A DNA stretch of 64,000 nt from Gracilimonas amylolytica (GTDB taxonomy: Bacteria > Bacteroidota > Rhodothermia > Balneolales > Balneolaceae), in NCBI RefSeq assembly GCF_002911695.1, contig NZ_PQBS01000007.1, forward strand, positions 107,666 through 171,665. Reading direction: 5' to 3'. Under the pieces are notes generated by a model. It searched no databases and was not told the DNA's origin. It saw nothing but the letters and a program-made list of their open reading frames with translations. Below, piece after piece: positions 49,094 through 57,653 of this stretch (its first letter is position 1; each line of letters starts with the position of its first letter). The position numbers and the translations under genes are program-made.

Positions 49094-49600
49094 TTACCAA
49101 TTGGTATCGTTTAACAACCTTTTTTTAAGGTTCAACAACTGAACATTCATGTTACTGATCTTCCTTTGCTGAATTTCAATGATGTTCTTCGTAAAGATGT
49201 TGAACAACTTCTCCGGCTTTTTACGAAAGAAATTCAGGGCTTCATATCTTTCGTATCTAAGCAGCACGCAGTCCCCATCTGCCGTTACTTTAGCCATACG
49301 GTTGTTTTTACTAAAGAGAAATGCTTCACCCAAAAAATTACCTTCCCCTAAAGTCGCCATCTGAATATTATCTTTCCAGATACTGACCTTACCTTCAGCT
49401 ACCAGATAAGCAGAGTTAACGTATTCTGACTCGTTTAAAATGACCTCATCATTCAAAAAGCGTTCTTCAACTCCAAGCTGTAAAAACTCCAGGACATCCT
49501 CATAATGGAAGTTCTTAAGAAGTAAAGGAGGCTCCTTCAGAAATTTCTTAATGTAGTCAGTCATTAGTTCGTCACTGGAATTTGAATTTTCACTGCTCAT
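49094..49600 (-). CDS. Cyclic nucleotide-binding-fold protein in the pilus operon
   Basis: A 168-residue protein built almost entirely of a cNMP-binding beta-roll (about 45-125). The phosphate-binding cassette is GNFLGEAFLFSKNNRMAKV near 87-105 (canonical FGE...PRAA...), so ligand binding is uncertain but possible. Flanks are acidic/helical and there is no HTH DNA-binding domain, so it is not a CRP-type transcription factor. It lies between pilB and pilT, 83 bp downstream of pilB and 129 bp upstream of pilT, suggesting it regulates the pilus motors by a second messenger. Confidence 0.75.
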   Translation of the reverse strand: MSSENSNSSDELMTDYIKKFLKEPPLLLKNFHYEDVLEFLQLGVEERFLNDEVILNESEYVNSAYLVAEGKVSIWKDNIQMATLGEGNFLGEAFLFSKNNRMAKVTADGDCVLLRYERYEALNFFRKKPEKLFNIFTKNIIEIQQRKISNMNVQLLNLKKRLLNDTNW

Positions 49601-49683
49601 AGTAAACCCCTATAATCATTGCCGTTGACAAAAATTTGTCGCTTTTCGTAAAGTTAATATTAATTTTCAAATTTTGCCTCTTA

Positions 49684-51459
49684 TTAATCTTCAATAGTTG
49701 CTGCTATTACTTCCTCGATCGTCGAGATCCCTTCTTTGATCCTTTCACGGCCTGATCCCCTCAGAGTGAGCATTCCCTGTGACATTGCGAGGTCTTTGAT
49801 AGCCCCCTCATCAATATCTCCACCTGCATCAAGGATCATCTGCTTCACTTCCTTAGAAAAATATAAGGCTTCATGAATACCTGCACGACCTTTATATCCG
49901 GTATCATTACATTTATCACACCCAACCGGTTTATAGAAGGTCGTTGTTTCGATCTCTTCTTCAGTAAATCCGATACCTTTAGCCATCTCAGGATGTGGCT
50001 GATATTCTTCCTTACAATTGTTACATAAACGTCGTATAAGTCGCTGAGCCACAACAAGATTCACCGCATTTGCGATCAGGAATGGTTCCACACCCATCTT
50101 AAACAAACGAGAAATGGCACTGGGTGCATCGTTGGTGTGAAGGGTTGAGAAGGTAAGGTGACCGGTATTCGCAAGCTTAATAGCGATCTCAGCCGTTTTA
50201 AGGTCACGCATCTCACCCACCAATACAATATCAGGGTCATGACGCAAAATACCCCTGATGGATTGATCGAAAGTCATATGGTTACTGATCTTCAGCTGCC
50301 TCGCCCCTTCAATGATATATTCAACCGGTTCCTCAACGGTCAGAACATTCTTGGTAGGGTCGATCACGTAATATAGAGCCGCAACAAGTGTCGTTGACTT
50401 ACCACTACCTGTCGGACCTGTAATGATCACAATACCCGAAGGTTTTTTGATCGATTTAATAAAGTTTTCCTTAGCGTTTTTCTGTAGGCCAAGCTTATCC
50501 AGGTCACGGATCACATTACGGTCATCAAGCACCCGAATTACGATCGACTCAAATTTTCGATCGAATTGTTTACCCACAATAGGCATAATAGATACACGAT
50601 ACCGGATACCAACGCCATCTATCTGACGCTGAATAAATCCATCCTGAGAAGCATCCCGTTCAAACCGGTCAACGTTTCTGGTTTTATCCTTGATAACCGC
50701 TGAAATGGCCTCAGGTTTTACGTTCTTCTGCTGATACCATAACTGCAATTTACCATCGATACGAAACCGAATGTCTGTAGTGGTCGGCGAACTCGGGACA
50801 ATGTGCATATCACTCACACCCTGCCGAACTGACTCTACTAACATACCCTCCACCAGGGAGTTAAGCATACTTTGATTGATCTCTGCATCAATCTCTTCTT
50901 CATCAATTTCTTCTTGATCCTTTTCAAGATCCGGTTCCTCGTAATCAATTTCTTCCAGAAGATCGAGGAACTCATTTTTCTGCTCATATACCTTAGACAG
51001 AATTTCCTCAACCGATTCATACTTACAATAAACAAGCTCAGTCTGTTTGAAATTGATCTTGTTTATGATGTTCTGAATATTTGGATCAGAAGGATCCGCT
51101 GCAGCAATTATGATGGAATCCTGCGTTTTCTGATAAGGCACGGCCTTATGGTGAACCAACTCATCAACGATCTCTTTGGAAAGCTCTTCAATATTTTCCT
51201 TGATGTGATCTAAGACCTCATCAGGGATATCCTCAACATCTTTCAGCACTTCCCGAAAGGCATAGATGTTAGCGATCTCTTTCATGATCGTGTGGCGGTT
51301 CAGGCCAAGATCCTGAGAGAGAATTTGCCCTAACCGACGATTGCTCTCCTTGGGCTCCTCAGATAAAATCTGCAAGCCCCTTTGAAGCTGTTCATCCGTA
51401 ATAACCCCTTTATTGACAAGGATATCACCTATATGTCTTCGGATGTTTATTTTACCCAT
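49684..51459 (-). CDS. pilB: PilB/GspE-like pilus extension ATPase
   Basis: A 591-residue type II/IV secretion ATPase. It has a MshEN/GspE-type N-terminal region (about 1-160, acidic linker 165-190), then the ATPase: GPTGSGKSTTLVAALYYV, Asp box TVEEPVEYII, Walker B ILVGEMRDLKTAEIAI, and the two zinc pairs CNNC and CDKC near 500-535. It powers pilus assembly from the inner membrane. It follows pilC after 15 bp. Confidence 0.93.
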   Translation of the reverse strand: MGKINIRRHIGDILVNKGVITDEQLQRGLQILSEEPKESNRRLGQILSQDLGLNRHTIMKEIANIYAFREVLKDVEDIPDEVLDHIKENIEELSKEIVDELVHHKAVPYQKTQDSIIIAAADPSDPNIQNIINKINFKQTELVYCKYESVEEILSKVYEQKNEFLDLLEEIDYEEPDLEKDQEEIDEEEIDAEINQSMLNSLVEGMLVESVRQGVSDMHIVPSSPTTTDIRFRIDGKLQLWYQQKNVKPEAISAVIKDKTRNVDRFERDASQDGFIQRQIDGVGIRYRVSIMPIVGKQFDRKFESIVIRVLDDRNVIRDLDKLGLQKNAKENFIKSIKKPSGIVIITGPTGSGKSTTLVAALYYVIDPTKNVLTVEEPVEYIIEGARQLKISNHMTFDQSIRGILRHDPDIVLVGEMRDLKTAEIAIKLANTGHLTFSTLHTNDAPSAISRLFKMGVEPFLIANAVNLVVAQRLIRRLCNNCKEEYQPHPEMAKGIGFTEEEIETTTFYKPVGCDKCNDTGYKGRAGIHEALYFSKEVKQMILDAGGDIDEGAIKDLAMSQGMLTLRGSGRERIKEGISTIEEVIAATIED

Positions 51460-51474
51460 TTATAACGCCTTGTG

Positions 51475-52812
51475 TTACATACCCGTGTTTGGTTGTATGA
51501 TCGCAGATTCAGAGGATACGATCGTAATAGCGATCAATGCAACCATAATAAATAAATTTATAAACAGATTTATCACATCAATGACTGACTGCATCTTGTA
51601 AGTCGTCTGGATTTCATAATATTCTGCCAGCTGTTTGGCATTTTCGCGCAACGCACCCGATTCTGCCCCCAACCTGAACCTACTTAAGGCTGTGTTGGTA
51701 AATACTCCGGTTGCCTCCATCGACTCGATCAATCCGGCACCATCCTTAAGCATGCGTTTGATAGCCACATCCTTGATCTGTTTTTCCATGTATTTATTAC
51801 GGCATGCCTCAGCTGCTACCTTAATTACCTCAATATTCTGGCCTGACCCACTATAGAGAGTAAAAAATACGCGTGCAAAGATCTCAATACTGGTTTTGTG
51901 TAGCAGGTCACCCACCACCGGAATATGAATGATATACTTATCTTTCATTAGCTCCCCTTTTGGCGTCTTGATATAGTAAATAAAGGCAGAAATAGGAACC
52001 AGGAATGACGCTACAATGAGCACCCAGTTATCACTCAGCCAATAACTGAGTTCAAGAGTGGCTGCGGTCATTGGCGGCAACTTAATATCAAACTCCAGGA
52101 AGAGTTCAGCCGTTGCCGGAAAAATGTAGCCTACATAAAATAAGATCACCCCAATTACCGCCAATACGGTAACCGCCGGCATCATCAACGCGCGGCGCAT
52201 ATTCTTTTTGAACTCGGCATCCCTTTCGAGAAACTTAGCTGTACTTTCAAATACCAGGGCCATGTTACCTGAAGTGGAGGCTACACTCAGCATATATGAA
52301 GCGAATTTCCCAAACACATCTTCGTGTTTCCCATAAACCTCGGCCCCTTCCTTACCATCTTTAAGATCTTTCTGAATGGTTTTGATAACCTCTTTCATGC
52401 GTTTGTTCTGAGTATCCTCATATAATAGGTTCAGGATCTCGTCATAGGGAAGCTGCTGCTTGAGTAGGTCGGCAGATAAACTGATAAAAGTGACAACTTC
52501 CTGATTCGGTACGCTGCCTTTAAAATCGAACAGCTTTTTATTGATACTTTTAACCTGGTATCCAAGCTTGACCAAGGCTTTTTCAAGCTCTTCCTTACTG
52601 TATGCTTCCTGCTCACCGGATATGACAGCTTTACCGGAACGTTGAGCCTTATACATATAGACTTTCTTCTCATCAAGCGCCTGGATCTTGAGCCCATTAG
52701 TTTTGGACAAACGGTCAACTTTATTTTGAGCTACCTTTTTATTTTCCGCTTCAAACTCAGTTTGGACGATCTTGCCTTTCGAAGAAATAGCTTTTAGCCT
52801 GAATTGTGCCAT
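51475..52812 (-). CDS. pilC: PilC/GspF inner membrane platform protein
   Basis: A 445-residue type II secretion system F-domain protein with duplicated F domains (about 100-225 and 300-430) and membrane helices near 205-225, 265-285 and 415-438. The N-terminal ~90 residues are a helical region typical of PilC. It anchors the ATPases to the membrane. It is the first gene of the minus-strand pil operon; the promoter must lie in the 322-bp gap to the MFS gene. Confidence 0.9.
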   Translation of the reverse strand: MAQFRLKAISSKGKIVQTEFEAENKKVAQNKVDRLSKTNGLKIQALDEKKVYMYKAQRSGKAVISGEQEAYSKEELEKALVKLGYQVKSINKKLFDFKGSVPNQEVVTFISLSADLLKQQLPYDEILNLLYEDTQNKRMKEVIKTIQKDLKDGKEGAEVYGKHEDVFGKFASYMLSVASTSGNMALVFESTAKFLERDAEFKKNMRRALMMPAVTVLAVIGVILFYVGYIFPATAELFLEFDIKLPPMTAATLELSYWLSDNWVLIVASFLVPISAFIYYIKTPKGELMKDKYIIHIPVVGDLLHKTSIEIFARVFFTLYSGSGQNIEVIKVAAEACRNKYMEKQIKDVAIKRMLKDGAGLIESMEATGVFTNTALSRFRLGAESGALRENAKQLAEYYEIQTTYKMQSVIDVINLFINLFIMVALIAITIVSSESAIIQPNTGM

Positions 52813-53134
52813 AGTAACTTATTCTGCTGCTTGTGGGTTCTGCCTGTTTGTGACCCGATATAGTTTACCTGAAATAAAAAAATATTTGCTCAGTGAACAA
52901 ATTATTAATTCCTCATGTAAACAAAAACGCTGTATCTGTCTGTAGATAATAAACTAAACTACATTTTTTTGATAAAGAACCATAATGGATTCGTCAAAAT
53001 TTTAATTGTGAAATAATCAGATATTTTATGTCCGGTCGTAATAAAGACAGAACTGTGAGCGATTGGTTACAGTTAAGTTTAAAATATTTACTGCTTTTTA
53101 AAAGTATGCGGTATATCTTCACAAAAAATATCCT
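52813..53134. other. 322-bp gap between the pil operon and the MFS gene
   Basis: Divergent promoters for pilC and the MFS transporter must lie here. I see AT-rich sequence but no clear TTTG-N19-20-TAnnTTTG promoter on either strand, no hairpin and no RNA gene. Confidence 0.5.
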
Positions 53135-54340
53135 ATGGCCAAAAAACAAGACGGCAATCCTTACATCATCATTTTTGCACTGTGGTTACTGGTTTTTGCA
53201 GCCAGTAGTCAGGTAATGGTCATCTCTCCTATTTTGCCGCGCATCAGTGAACAATTGGGTACTCCACTTGAGATACTTGGAAACCTGGTTACGGTCTATG
53301 CAGTCATGGTTGGCGTATTTGCCATCATTATGGGGCCTTTATCTGATAAGATCGGACGGCGTAAAATTTTACTGATCGGAACCGGTGGAATCACCATATC
53401 ACTTTTTCTGCATGGATTAGTGGATACATTTTGGGGATTGATGGTTGTGAGAGCCCTGGCCGGTATGGCAGGTGGCGTGTTGAGTGGAGCCGCTGTTGCC
53501 TACGTGGGCGATTACTTTCCCTATGAAAAACGTGGCTGGGCCAACGGGTGGATCATGAGCGGGATCGCTATGGGACAAATTCTTGGTATTCCACTCGGAA
53601 CCCTGCTCGCTGATGTATCGGGATTTCGAATTCCATTTGTTTTATTTGGAGGTATCATGGGACTGACCTTTATATTGACCTACCTAAAAGTCCCACAACC
53701 TAACGTTGAGCTCTCGACAGATAAGATCACTTTCAAAGGAGCTTTCAACAAATACCTTAAATTACTTGAACGAAGTGATGTCCGTGCCGTAGCCCTGGCC
53801 TACGTGGTCATGTTCTTAAGCGTATCGGTTTATGTGGTGTACCTCCCTACCTGGCTGGAAGAAACCTTTGGGGTAAGTGGGACCGCCATTGCCTCCTTGT
53901 TTTTTGTAGGAGGCATTGCGAATGTGATCACCGGCCCCATTGCAGGTAGGATATCGGACCGAATCGGCAGGAAAAGCATCATCATCATCTCTTGCCTGGG
54001 TTTATCGTTTATCATGCTGATCACAACTTATGTGATAACCGATTTCTGGATCGCCTATATCATTTTCTTTGCAACCATGGTTCTCATTGCCATGAGGATC
54101 AGTCCATTTCAGGCCCTGTCAACTCAACTGATAAAATCTGACAACCGGGGTTCTCTGATGAGTTTACTGGTAGCCATAGGTCAGGTGGGTTATGGCGTTG
54201 GTGGCTCCGTAGCCGGCCCCTTTTATGTGGAAAGTGGTTACGTCAGCAACACCTTCATCGGTACGATCATGATCCTGGTAATGGCCTACATCGTCTGGAA
54301 GCACGTTCCGGAGCCTGAGTTAAAGCAAACGAAGCAGTGA
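53135..54340 (+). CDS. Major facilitator superfamily transporter
   Basis: A 401-residue, 12-helix MFS protein. The motif A-like GPLSDKIGRRKILLIG near 64-79 and a second GRISDRIGRKSIII in the second half (near 267-280) are diagnostic. Substrate is not predictable; drug/sugar efflux members look like this. Single gene, ended by the hairpin at 54332-54356. Confidence 0.9.
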   Translation: MAKKQDGNPYIIIFALWLLVFAASSQVMVISPILPRISEQLGTPLEILGNLVTVYAVMVGVFAIIMGPLSDKIGRRKILLIGTGGITISLFLHGLVDTFWGLMVVRALAGMAGGVLSGAAVAYVGDYFPYEKRGWANGWIMSGIAMGQILGIPLGTLLADVSGFRIPFVLFGGIMGLTFILTYLKVPQPNVELSTDKITFKGAFNKYLKLLERSDVRAVALAYVVMFLSVSVYVVYLPTWLEETFGVSGTAIASLFFVGGIANVITGPIAGRISDRIGRKSIIIISCLGLSFIMLITTYVITDFWIAYIIFFATMVLIAMRISPFQALSTQLIKSDNRGSLMSLLVAIGQVGYGVGGSVAGPFYVESGYVSNTFIGTIMILVMAYIVWKHVPEPELKQTKQ

Positions 54341-54356
54341 AAGTGAGTCTGCTTTT
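54332..54356 (+). terminator. Probable terminator of the MFS gene
   Basis: AAGCAG and CTGCTT form a 6-bp stem around the stop codon, followed by a short T-run. The stem is short, so the call is moderate. Confidence 0.45.
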
Positions 54357-54454
54357 ATCAGAGAACCAAATAGTACCGGTTTTATCTTTTTCTAACTTGA
54401 TATCGATATTATTGTAACTTAGTATCGGCTATCAACTCTATTAAAGAAAAAACT

Positions 54455-55906
54455 ATGCGTAAAATATCACTACTACTTTTTTCGGCACTATTTTTAGTCT
54501 TCTCTTCTGCTTGTACAACGGATGATGATGACCTGGTACTTATTCAAGGCGTTGTTTCTGACTCTCAGACCGGGGATGGCATTGCTAACGCCACGGTACA
54601 GATCACTTCACCACAGGAACTTTCTGATACCTTTGTGCGGAGTGATGATAATGGCTCCTATTCACTAGCTGACATTGAAGTGAGTGAACTTACCTCTATT
54701 TCCATCACGGCTTCAGCAACTGATTATAACTCACAAAGCAGAACTGTACAGGTTGCAGGCGGTGATACCGAAACTGATTTTAACTTTGAACTGACTCCTG
54801 AAGATACCGGTGGCGGCGGACCCTCTGATGGTGGTGGCGTTTCGGGTCCTTCTGCAGGAGCCGCTGCGATCATTTTAAACGGTATTACTGAAGAAACCAT
54901 TAATATTGCCGAAACCGGTGGTATCGTCAACACAAGCTTTACATTTCAGGTACAGGATTCTGCCGGCCGTGCCCTTGATATCAATAATGCCGAGGAAGTA
55001 GAATTCTCTATCCTTTCCGGCCCTGGTGGTGGCGAGGGAATTACTCCATTAACAGCCACAACAAATGCCAACGGAACCGTGACATCAAATCTCTTCAGCG
55101 GAAACCTTGCTGGGGTGGTTCAAATTCAGGCAGAGATCGTGAGAGAAGATATTGGGCTGACCATTCGCTCAAAACCGGTTGCTATTACCATTCACGGTGG
55201 TTTTCCGGATCTGGATCATTTCAGTATTGCCGCAGATGCCTATAATTTTGAAGGGTGGTCAGTAAATGGAAACCGAAATGGCTTGACCGTTATATTAGGT
55301 GATCAATTTGGTAACCCTGTTAAACCGGGTACCGCTGTATATTTCTCCACAACCGGAGGTATCATTCAGGGATCAGGTCAAGGAAATACTAACGATGACG
55401 GTGAGGTAACCGTTGATCTGATATCAGGTGATCCAAGACCAACAGATAACGTGGCCGGAAGTGACGGACGCCCCGGATATGCAACCGTTACAGCCAAAAC
55501 CATTAACGGGGACAGTCAGGAGATCGAGAAAAATGTGATCATTCTGTTTACCTCATCAGAAGCATTGGTATCAGCTAATCCAACTACTTTTGATCTTCAA
55601 CCAAATGGGGGTGCCAGCTTCACCTATACCGTAACAGATATTAACGGAAACCCTATGCCGGCCGGGACACAAATTAGTGTAGAAGGTGGAGAAGGAATTG
55701 AAGTGACCGGTGCAACTGACTTTACATTAGGAAACCGATTATTCCCTGGTCCAGGGTCTACCGAATTCAATTTCTCGATCAGGGATACGGATGAAGAATC
55801 CAATGATCCTGCTGATCTGACCATAAAGATTACCGTCACCTCTCCTTCCGGTGAAGAAACCGTGTACGATCAGATCTCAGGTACCAGAAGAAAAACTGCT
55901 AACTAA
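54455..55906 (+). CDS. Surface lipoprotein with carboxypeptidase-regulatory and Ig-like domains
   Basis: A 483-residue lipoprotein: signal with SSAC lipobox (C20), then a CarboxypepD_reg-like beta-sandwich (about 28-95, VSDSQTGDGIANATVQI), a Gly/Ser linker (about 118-140) and two or three invasin-like Ig domains (about 140-230, 260-370, 375-475) with the DxxGNPV/DINGNPM and GEVTVDLISGD patterns. Such proteins sit on the outer membrane and act in adhesion or structure. Single gene with its own terminator. Confidence 0.8.
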   Translation: MRKISLLLFSALFLVFSSACTTDDDDLVLIQGVVSDSQTGDGIANATVQITSPQELSDTFVRSDDNGSYSLADIEVSELTSISITASATDYNSQSRTVQVAGGDTETDFNFELTPEDTGGGGPSDGGGVSGPSAGAAAIILNGITEETINIAETGGIVNTSFTFQVQDSAGRALDINNAEEVEFSILSGPGGGEGITPLTATTNANGTVTSNLFSGNLAGVVQIQAEIVREDIGLTIRSKPVAITIHGGFPDLDHFSIAADAYNFEGWSVNGNRNGLTVILGDQFGNPVKPGTAVYFSTTGGIIQGSGQGNTNDDGEVTVDLISGDPRPTDNVAGSDGRPGYATVTAKTINGDSQEIEKNVIILFTSSEALVSANPTTFDLQPNGGASFTYTVTDINGNPMPAGTQISVEGGEGIEVTGATDFTLGNRLFPGPGSTEFNFSIRDTDEESNDPADLTIKITVTSPSGEETVYDQISGTRRKTAN

Positions 55907-55939
55907 CTTTTCGAAAACATATTCACCATAAATGATATG

Positions 55940-55975
55940 AAAGTCTGCCGGGATACCCTGGCAGACTTTCTTTTT
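55940..55975 (+). terminator. Rho-independent terminator of the Ig-like lipoprotein gene
   Basis: AAAGTCTGCC and GGCAGACTTT are perfect 10-bp arms with a 10-nt loop, followed by CTTTTT. Confidence 0.88.
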
Positions 55976-56054
55976 ATCTGCCTTTAATTCACACTCTGCT
56001 ACCCTTACCTTATCTACTGAAATCGTGTTAATACATTAACCAAAATAAATTCAG

Positions 56055-56279
56055 ATGAAAGTAACAGTAAAAATGGAAACGGCCGGACGCAGAGGAAAGC
56101 AGGTTTCGGTGATCAGAGGGATCACTCATAATCCTCAGGTCATTGAGAAGCTTGAAAAGAAATTAAAATCTCAGCTCGGAACCGGCGGTACCATCAAAGG
56201 AAAAACCATCGAAATTCAGGGCGACCACGTAGAAAGAATCAAAAAGATCCTGGAAAAAGAGGGATATGAGGTTGGATAG
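56055..56279 (+). CDS. SUI1/eIF1-like translation factor (YciH family)
   Basis: The 74-residue product matches the SUI1 core: GRRGKQVSVIRGI near 11-23, LGTGGTIKGKTIEIQGDH near 41-58 and LEKEGYEVG at the end. Bacterial homologues such as YciH influence start-site selection. The N-terminal extension seen in longer members is absent, so it is the minimal form. Confidence 0.9.
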   Translation: MKVTVKMETAGRRGKQVSVIRGITHNPQVIEKLEKKLKSQLGTGGTIKGKTIEIQGDHVERIKKILEKEGYEVG

Positions 56280-56291
56280 GTATTAGTTTCG

Positions 56292-56321
56292 AGGTGTTAG
56301 GTGTTAGGGAATAGGTGTTAG
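56292..56321. repeat. Left outer inverted repeat (AGGTGTTAG units)
   Basis: Three AGGTGTTAG/GGTGTTAG-like units (spaced by a GGAATA). The inverse sequence occurs at 57623-57653. Together they bracket the broken four-helix-bundle gene and its insertion. Confidence 0.65.
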
Positions 56322-56530
56322 CCCTTATTATATTGATACCATCCTTTTTACTGAAATTATTTTTGTAAGGAATTTGAATTTCGACGCTCTTACTTCAAAA
56401 CCAAAATTGAATTAATTGTGAGAAAATGAAAAATTTCAAAAAACTCATTGTTTGGCAAAGAAGTATGGAATTGGCTGGTGAAACAACAAATGTTGTAAAT
56501 AAGCTGAGTTTGAAATAATTCTTCTGAAGT

Positions 56531-56700
56531 TGTCATCCCTGCCTCACCGGTAGGTAGGCTGAGCGTTTAAAAAGCAACTTTTAATGTATTTGCTAAACGC
56601 GAAGGATCTCAACGTAAAATTTAACCGAGTAGTTTTACCTTTGAGACCCTTCGCGAAATGCAACCTATACCTAATCCTAATTGAATAGGCTCAGGGTTTT
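56531..56700. repeat. Palindrome P1, left of the GIY-YIG gene
   Basis: A large imperfect palindrome: CGCGAAGGATCTCAA (56598-56612) pairs with TTGAGACCCTTCGCG (56641-56655, 14 of 15), and outer CTGAGC (56559-56564) pairs with GCTCAG (56689-56694). It starts with TTGTCATCC, as P2 does. Confidence 0.7.
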
Positions 56701-56770
56701 AGATGCCAGTTAATTCGAAGACACCTAAAGAATATTTGTAAGGACTTGTATTCTCATCACTCTAACAAGT

Positions 56771-57061
56771 ATGAAAAAGCGATTTTATGTATACATGCTA
56801 AGCAACACCTCTAAAATGATCTATACCGGGATGACGGGAGACCTTGAAAGACGCATCTATGAGCATAAGAATAAATTGGTTGAAGGATTTACTAAAAAAT
56901 ATAATCTCCACTATTTGGTCTATTACGATTGGACGCATGATGTGGGATATGCCATCCAACGGGAAAAGCAGATTAAAGGATGGAGTCGGAAAAAGAAAAT
57001 CGAGCTTATAGAAAGCTTAAACCCTAAATGGGAAGATCTTGCTAAGGATTGGTTTTCCTGA
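56771..57061 (+). CDS. GIY-YIG nuclease domain protein (COG2827-like)
   Basis: A 96-residue single-domain GIY-YIG nuclease. The YVYMLSN strand (6-12) and MIYTGMT (15-21) correspond to GIY...YIG, with R27/R28 (LERRIYEHK) and the metal-binding glutamate in AIQREKQIKGW near 55-65. The domain makes single-strand or double-strand breaks. The gene sits between palindromes P1 and P2, inside the S23 gene, with spacers of 70 and 12 bp. It has no fused DNA-binding domain. Confidence 0.88.
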   Translation: MKKRFYVYMLSNTSKMIYTGMTGDLERRIYEHKNKLVEGFTKKYNLHYLVYYDWTHDVGYAIQREKQIKGWSRKKKIELIESLNPKWEDLAKDWFS

Positions 57062-57073
57062 ATACACTCGATT

Positions 57074-57227
57074 GTTGTCATCCAGAGCGCCCCAAGATTT
57101 TTACTAGGTATGTTAGGGTGAACGCGATGGATCTCAAAATCCGAATGACATTCCAAATATGACTTTGAGATCCCTCGTGTTCAAGTACCTATTCTTTTGA
57201 TTATTTTTAGACACTCGGGATGACAAC
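57074..57227. repeat. Palindrome P2, right of the GIY-YIG gene
   Basis: A 154-bp imperfect palindrome whose ends are GTTGTCATCC (57074-57083) and GGATGACAAC (57218-57227), and whose inner arms are CGCGATGGATCTCAAA (57123-57138) and TTTGAGATCCCTCGTG (57164-57179), 14 of 16 paired. It begins 12 bp after the GIY-YIG stop codon. Confidence 0.75.
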
Positions 57228-57622
57228 GTTTGAGGTTGGGGTACCTTTGTTTTGGAAGTTTAGGACTGATGAACACATTTTTGCCCTCGAATTACCTAAC
57301 ATCTAAAAGGGTCACAACCAAAAGATAGATTTATGTCGAACTCATGTTAAATAAGCTGCCCGATTCAGAGAAATTTACCACAGAGATAAAACTGTCCGTT
57401 CATCAATTTCAATATCTTCAAACCTGGCTGAAGGAAGTAGTCGTGAGAGTAGAAAAGATTTTAAACGATTCTTAAGAATTAGCCTCGGATCTAGTTTTGA
57501 ACTCGAAACTCAACTGCTACTACTAAAACAAGATCAAATCATTGATCCAACTCATCTTTCAAGTGCGCTAAATTGCAACGATGAAGTTCAAAAAATGAAC
57601 CACACTTTACTTAGGAAATAAA

Positions 57623-57653
57623 CTAACACCTAAAACCTACTCCCTAACACCTA
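57623..57653. repeat. Right outer inverted repeat (CTAACACCT units)
   Basis: CTAACACCT repeated with spacers, the inverse of 56292-56321. It runs into the stop codon (57651-57653) of the metallopeptidase gene. Confidence 0.65.

Larger units (their letters stand above)
56507..57347 (+). mobile_element. Candidate GIY-YIG mobile cassette inserted in the S23 gene
   Basis: The DNA between the two TAAATAAGCTG copies carries, in order, palindrome P1 (56531-56700), the GIY-YIG nuclease gene (56771-57061) and palindrome P2 (57074-57227). P1 and P2 share the AACGCGA-GGATCTCAA core (16 of 17 bases). No transposase is present. That the whole unit moved as one cassette is inferred from the target duplication and the shared palindromes. 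Confidence 0.6.
56426..57621 (+). pseudogene. Broken four-helix-bundle (S23/IVP family) gene, interrupted by insertion and frameshift
   Basis: Residues 1-27 of a four-helix bundle protein (MKNFKKLIVWQRSMELAG...VVNKL) are encoded at 56426-56506, then the frame ends at 56518. The remainder resumes at 57344-57621: NKLPDSEKFTTEIKLS, and after a one-base deletion near 57396, SNLAEGSSRESRKDFKRF through to LLRK. The sequence TAAATAAGCTG occurs at both break points (56496-56506 and 57348-57358), so about 850 bp was inserted with an 11-bp identical flank. Intact family members are about 115 residues. The gene is therefore dead twice over. Confidence 0.85.

Noticed and set aside
53028..53216. A 62-residue frame upstream of the MFS gene
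   Set aside because: It overlaps the MFS start in another frame and has no recognisable family or coding features.
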